The notes under the pieces: generated by a model
What the model saw: only the letters and a program-made list of their open reading frames with translations
The model's database searches: none
What the model was told of the DNA's origin: nothing
Made by a program: the position numbers and the translations under genes
In this document: positions 61,500 to 64,000 of the stretch, piece after piece
How the letters are laid out: every line of letters begins with the position of its first letter
Numbering within the stretch: position 1 is the first letter of the stretch
Assembly: GCF_004116265.1 (NCBI RefSeq)
Contig: NZ_QOUX01000046.1
Location: 806,001-870,000 of the forward strand
DNA length: 64,000 nt
Direction of reading: 5' to 3'
DNA from: Anaerobacillus alkaliphilus
Lineage (GTDB): Bacteria > Bacillota > Bacilli > Bacillales > Anaerobacillaceae

Positions 61500-64000
61500 C
61501 TACTTCGCATCATACCAAGAGCTGCCGTAGGCATATTCGACTTTTAATGGTACTTTTAAGTCAATCGCCGATTCCATTACTTCTGGTACGATCAGTTTTA
61601 ATTTATCCAACTCTTGTTTCGGGGCTTCAAAGATCAATTCATCGTGTACTTGTAAAAGTAACTTTGCCTCTAGACCTTCTGCTTCAATTCTTAACGCAAT
61701 ATTTACCATTGCTTTTTTTATGATATCAGCAGCTGTCCCTTGAATTGGTGTGTTCATAGCTGTGCGTTCTGCGAAACTCCGTAAATTAAAGTTACGGCTA
61801 GTAATCTCTGGTAAAAATCTTCGGCGGTGGAGAAGTGTCGTTACAAACCCCTTCTCCCTTGCTTCTTGAACAATATTATCCATATAATCCCTTACACCAG
61901 GAAAACTTTCTAAATATCTTTCAATAAAACTGCCTGCTTCTTTTCGAGTAATTCCTAAACTTTGTGATAATCCGTAATCACTAATTCCATATACGATCCC
62001 GAAGTTAACCGCTTTAGCATGACGTCGCATTAGATCTGTCACAGCATCTTTTTCAACGTGAAAAACGTCCATAGCTGTTCTCGTATGAATATCCATCCCA
62101 TTATTGAAAGCATCTATTAGCGTTTCATCATTTGCAATATGAGCTAGTACCCTTAATTCAATTTGTGAATAATCAGCAGCGAAAATAATCCAGTCAGGAC
62201 TTGATGGTATAAATGCTTTTCTTATTTTCCTTCCTTCTTCTAAGCGAATCGGAATGTTTTGTAAGTTCGGTTCAGTCGAACTCAACCGGCCGGTTTGAGT
62301 CAGTGCTTGATTAAACATCGTATGAATTTTTGCTGTATCTTGATGGACAACCTTCAATAGTCCCTCAATGTAGGTTGAGTTTAGTTTTCCTAATTGACGG
62401 TAATGCAATATACTCGGAATGACCTCATGCTTGTCCGCTAACTTTTCTAATACATCTGCTGATGTAGAAGCTCCTGTTTTTGTTTTTTTGAGCACAGGTA
62501 AATTAAGTTTCTCAAAAAGGACTTCGCCTAGCTGCTTTGGAGAGTTGATGTTAAATTCAATTCCAGCAAGACTATGTATTTCTTTTTCAAGGTTTTTCAA
62601 TTGTTCCCCTAAGTCTTCTCCCATCAACCGCAATTGTTCAACGTCAACTTTCACACCTGTCATTTCCATTTTTCCTAGAATAATCGTCAACGGCATTTCT
62701 AAATCGTAAAAAAGTTCATTTAGTTGATTTGCTGTTAACTCTTCACAAACTTCTTCTCTTAATGTGTAGACTGTGTTTGCCTTTTTCACAAGATGCTCAG
62801 CTACTATATCTCGATCTGGTATACTGCGTTTTGCACCTTTTCCATAAATAGCTTCATCTAAAGAGACGATTCGTTTACCTTTGCGATTAGCAATGTCTGC
62901 TACTTCATGGGAAGAAGCTGATGGATCAAGAATATAGGAAGCAATTAGAAGATCAAAGTTAATACCCTCTAGTTCAATTCCCTTCCATCCAAGGGCAACA
63001 ACCGCACGTTTTGCATCGAATATCGCTTTTTTGGCTTCTTTATCTTTCGCCCACTCTTTAAAAGTGTCGCTCGCTATAGCCATTTCTGTAGGAATGTAAT
63101 AACGTCCATTTTCATTAACAATTGCTAGACCAATGATATCAGCTTGGTGATAGTTTTCATCTAACACTTCCACTACAATTGCCGACTCCTTTGTAAGCAT
63201 CTCGTCCGTTATTTCGTTAGCAATTGTAAAATCAAGCGCTTCTATTTCCTCGACTAGTTCTGTCTCATCAAAGTCAAAACGATCTAATAATGATTGAAAG
63301 TCTAGCTCTTTAAACAAGGAGATAACTTTCTGTTCATCATATTCCCCAAAGACTAATTCGTCTCTTGGGATCGTAATTGGAACCTCACAATAAATTGTAG
63401 CAAGCTCCTTACTCATAACAGCCTTTTCTTTATTTTCTGTGAGGTTTTCCTTTAGCTTTTTCCCTGAGACTAAATCAATTGACTCGAGCAGCTTCTCAAC
63501 AGAACCAAACTCTTTTAAAAGCTTAATTGCTGTTTTTTCACCAATCCCCGGTACTCCAGGGATGTTATCGGAAGGATCACCCATTAAGCCTTTCATATCA
63601 ATAATTTGTTTTGGGTTGATGCCATATTTCTCTAAAACGAATGTTTCATCATATGTATCTACATTAGAAATTCCTTTTCTAGTTAATGCGACTGTTACTT
63701 TTTCGGAAACAAGTTGAAGCAGGTCTTTATCACCAGAGTAGATTTTCACTTCCCAATCTTCTTGTTCACTAACTTCTTTCGCTAAGGTACCGATGATGTC
63801 ATCAGCCTCGTAGTTTTCAATTTCATAGCGTTTTACATTAAAAGCATCTAATAGCTCTCTTATTAGAGGAAATTGCTCAGAAAGTTCTGGTGGAGTTTTT
63901 TGTCTTCCTCCTTTATATTCTTGGAAAGTTTTGTGACGAAATGTTGTTTTCCCAGCGTCAAAGGCAACTAACAGGTGAGTTGGTTTTTCTTCCTCAATTA
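61500..64000 (-). CDS. polA: DNA polymerase I, 5'-truncated by the window edge
   Basis: The reading frame stays open to the right edge. About 833 residues are visible and the N-terminal few dozen are missing. The 5' nuclease domain is seen (HLLVAFDAGKTTFRHKTFQEYKGGRQKTPPE, EADDIIGT, SGDKDLLQL, GLMGDPSDNIPGVPGIGEKTA). The middle proofreading domain lacks the usual acidic metal ligands (for example IVVEVLDENY), as in other Bacillus Pol I enzymes. The polymerase domain has DYSQIELRVLAHI, RRHAKAVNFGIVYG and LLQVHDELIFE. It fills gaps and removes RNA primers. Confidence 0.97.
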   Translation of the reverse strand, partial: IEEEKPTHLLVAFDAGKTTFRHKTFQEYKGGRQKTPPELSEQFPLIRELLDAFNVKRYEIENYEADDIIGTLAKEVSEQEDWEVKIYSGDKDLLQLVSEKVTVALTRKGISNVDTYDETFVLEKYGINPKQIIDMKGLMGDPSDNIPGVPGIGEKTAIKLLKEFGSVEKLLESIDLVSGKKLKENLTENKEKAVMSKELATIYCEVPITIPRDELVFGEYDEQKVISLFKELDFQSLLDRFDFDETELVEEIEALDFTIANEITDEMLTKESAIVVEVLDENYHQADIIGLAIVNENGRYYIPTEMAIASDTFKEWAKDKEAKKAIFDAKRAVVALGWKGIELEGINFDLLIASYILDPSASSHEVADIANRKGKRIVSLDEAIYGKGAKRSIPDRDIVAEHLVKKANTVYTLREEVCEELTANQLNELFYDLEMPLTIILGKMEMTGVKVDVEQLRLMGEDLGEQLKNLEKEIHSLAGIEFNINSPKQLGEVLFEKLNLPVLKKTKTGASTSADVLEKLADKHEVIPSILHYRQLGKLNSTYIEGLLKVVHQDTAKIHTMFNQALTQTGRLSSTEPNLQNIPIRLEEGRKIRKAFIPSSPDWIIFAADYSQIELRVLAHIANDETLIDAFNNGMDIHTRTAMDVFHVEKDAVTDLMRRHAKAVNFGIVYGISDYGLSQSLGITRKEAGSFIERYLESFPGVRDYMDNIVQEAREKGFVTTLLHRRRFLPEITSRNFNLRSFAERTAMNTPIQGTAADIIKKAMVNIALRIEAEGLEAKLLLQVHDELIFEAPKQELDKLKLIVPEVMESAIDLKVPLKVEYAYGSSWYDAK

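Noticed and set aside
1-64000. Prophage, transposase-bearing insertion sequence or known defence island
   Set aside because: No integrase, transposase, structural phage, toxin-antitoxin or restriction gene was recognised. Nearly all genes follow a conserved chromosomal order.

Overview
The window is an AT-rich segment of the chromosome of an endospore-forming Firmicute of the family Bacillaceae. The evidence is the sporulation and germination genes (gerE, gerM, sspI, ytaF, ytxC) and a gene order that follows the Bacillus subtilis polA-thrS-infC-pheST-lcfA-etfAB-trxA-uvrC-lysC-sdhCAB-gerE-racE-rph backbone. Several departures from B. subtilis (a futalosine-pathway menaquinone gene, a cbb3-type oxidase, a lone KtrB-type channel, a tandem acyl-CoA ligase pair) suggest a lineage related to alkaliphilic bacilli or Anaerobacillus. 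That placement is inference only.

Layout from left to right. 1-1435: the start of ilvD, a small orphan membrane gene, and tRNA-Arg and tRNA-Gly with a broken partial copy of the latter. 1440-7218 (minus): ysnB, rdgB, rph, gerM, racE, a MarR regulator, gerE and the thioesterase ysmA. 7401-12509 (minus): succinate dehydrogenase sdhCAB and a potassium channel subunit. 12699-17059: yslB (plus), then lysC with its lysine riboswitch, uvrC and trxA. 17230-28502: fatty-acid degradation (etfA, etfB, fadB, fadR and two tandem lcfA/fadD genes), interrupted by a plus-strand cbb3 oxidase cluster. 28767-35422: mutS2, polX, cvpA, zapA, rnhC (plus) and an unknown gene. 35508-40195: pheST with a T-box, and ysgA. 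40364-44248: sspI, a 46-aa gene, ysdC, a dUTPase, ysdB (sigma-W promoter), a TVP38 protein and ysdA. 44389-45835: rplT, rpmI and infC (AUU start) with an L20-type leader. 45995-48160: a PAS-GGDEF-EAL protein. 48945-64000 (minus): thrS (T-box), ytxC, mqnC, dnaI, dnaB, nrdR, an unknown gene, speD, gapB, coaE, ytaF, mutM and polA (cut by the window edge).

Control is unusually readable. Two perfect FadR boxes tie fadR and the thioesterase ysmA into one regulon, and both acyl-CoA ligase genes carry consensus cre (CcpA) sites. lysC has an L-box, pheST and thrS have T-boxes, infC has an L20 leader plus AUU initiation, and gapB has CcpN-type boxes. The speD leader can fold so as to hide its own ribosome binding site.

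No prophage, insertion sequence with a transposase, CRISPR array or known defence system was found. The least explained items are a four-copy intergenic repeat family of 163-192 bp with a modular hairpin, the speD leader, the folded-back tRNA-Gly duplication, and several small uncharacterised proteins.
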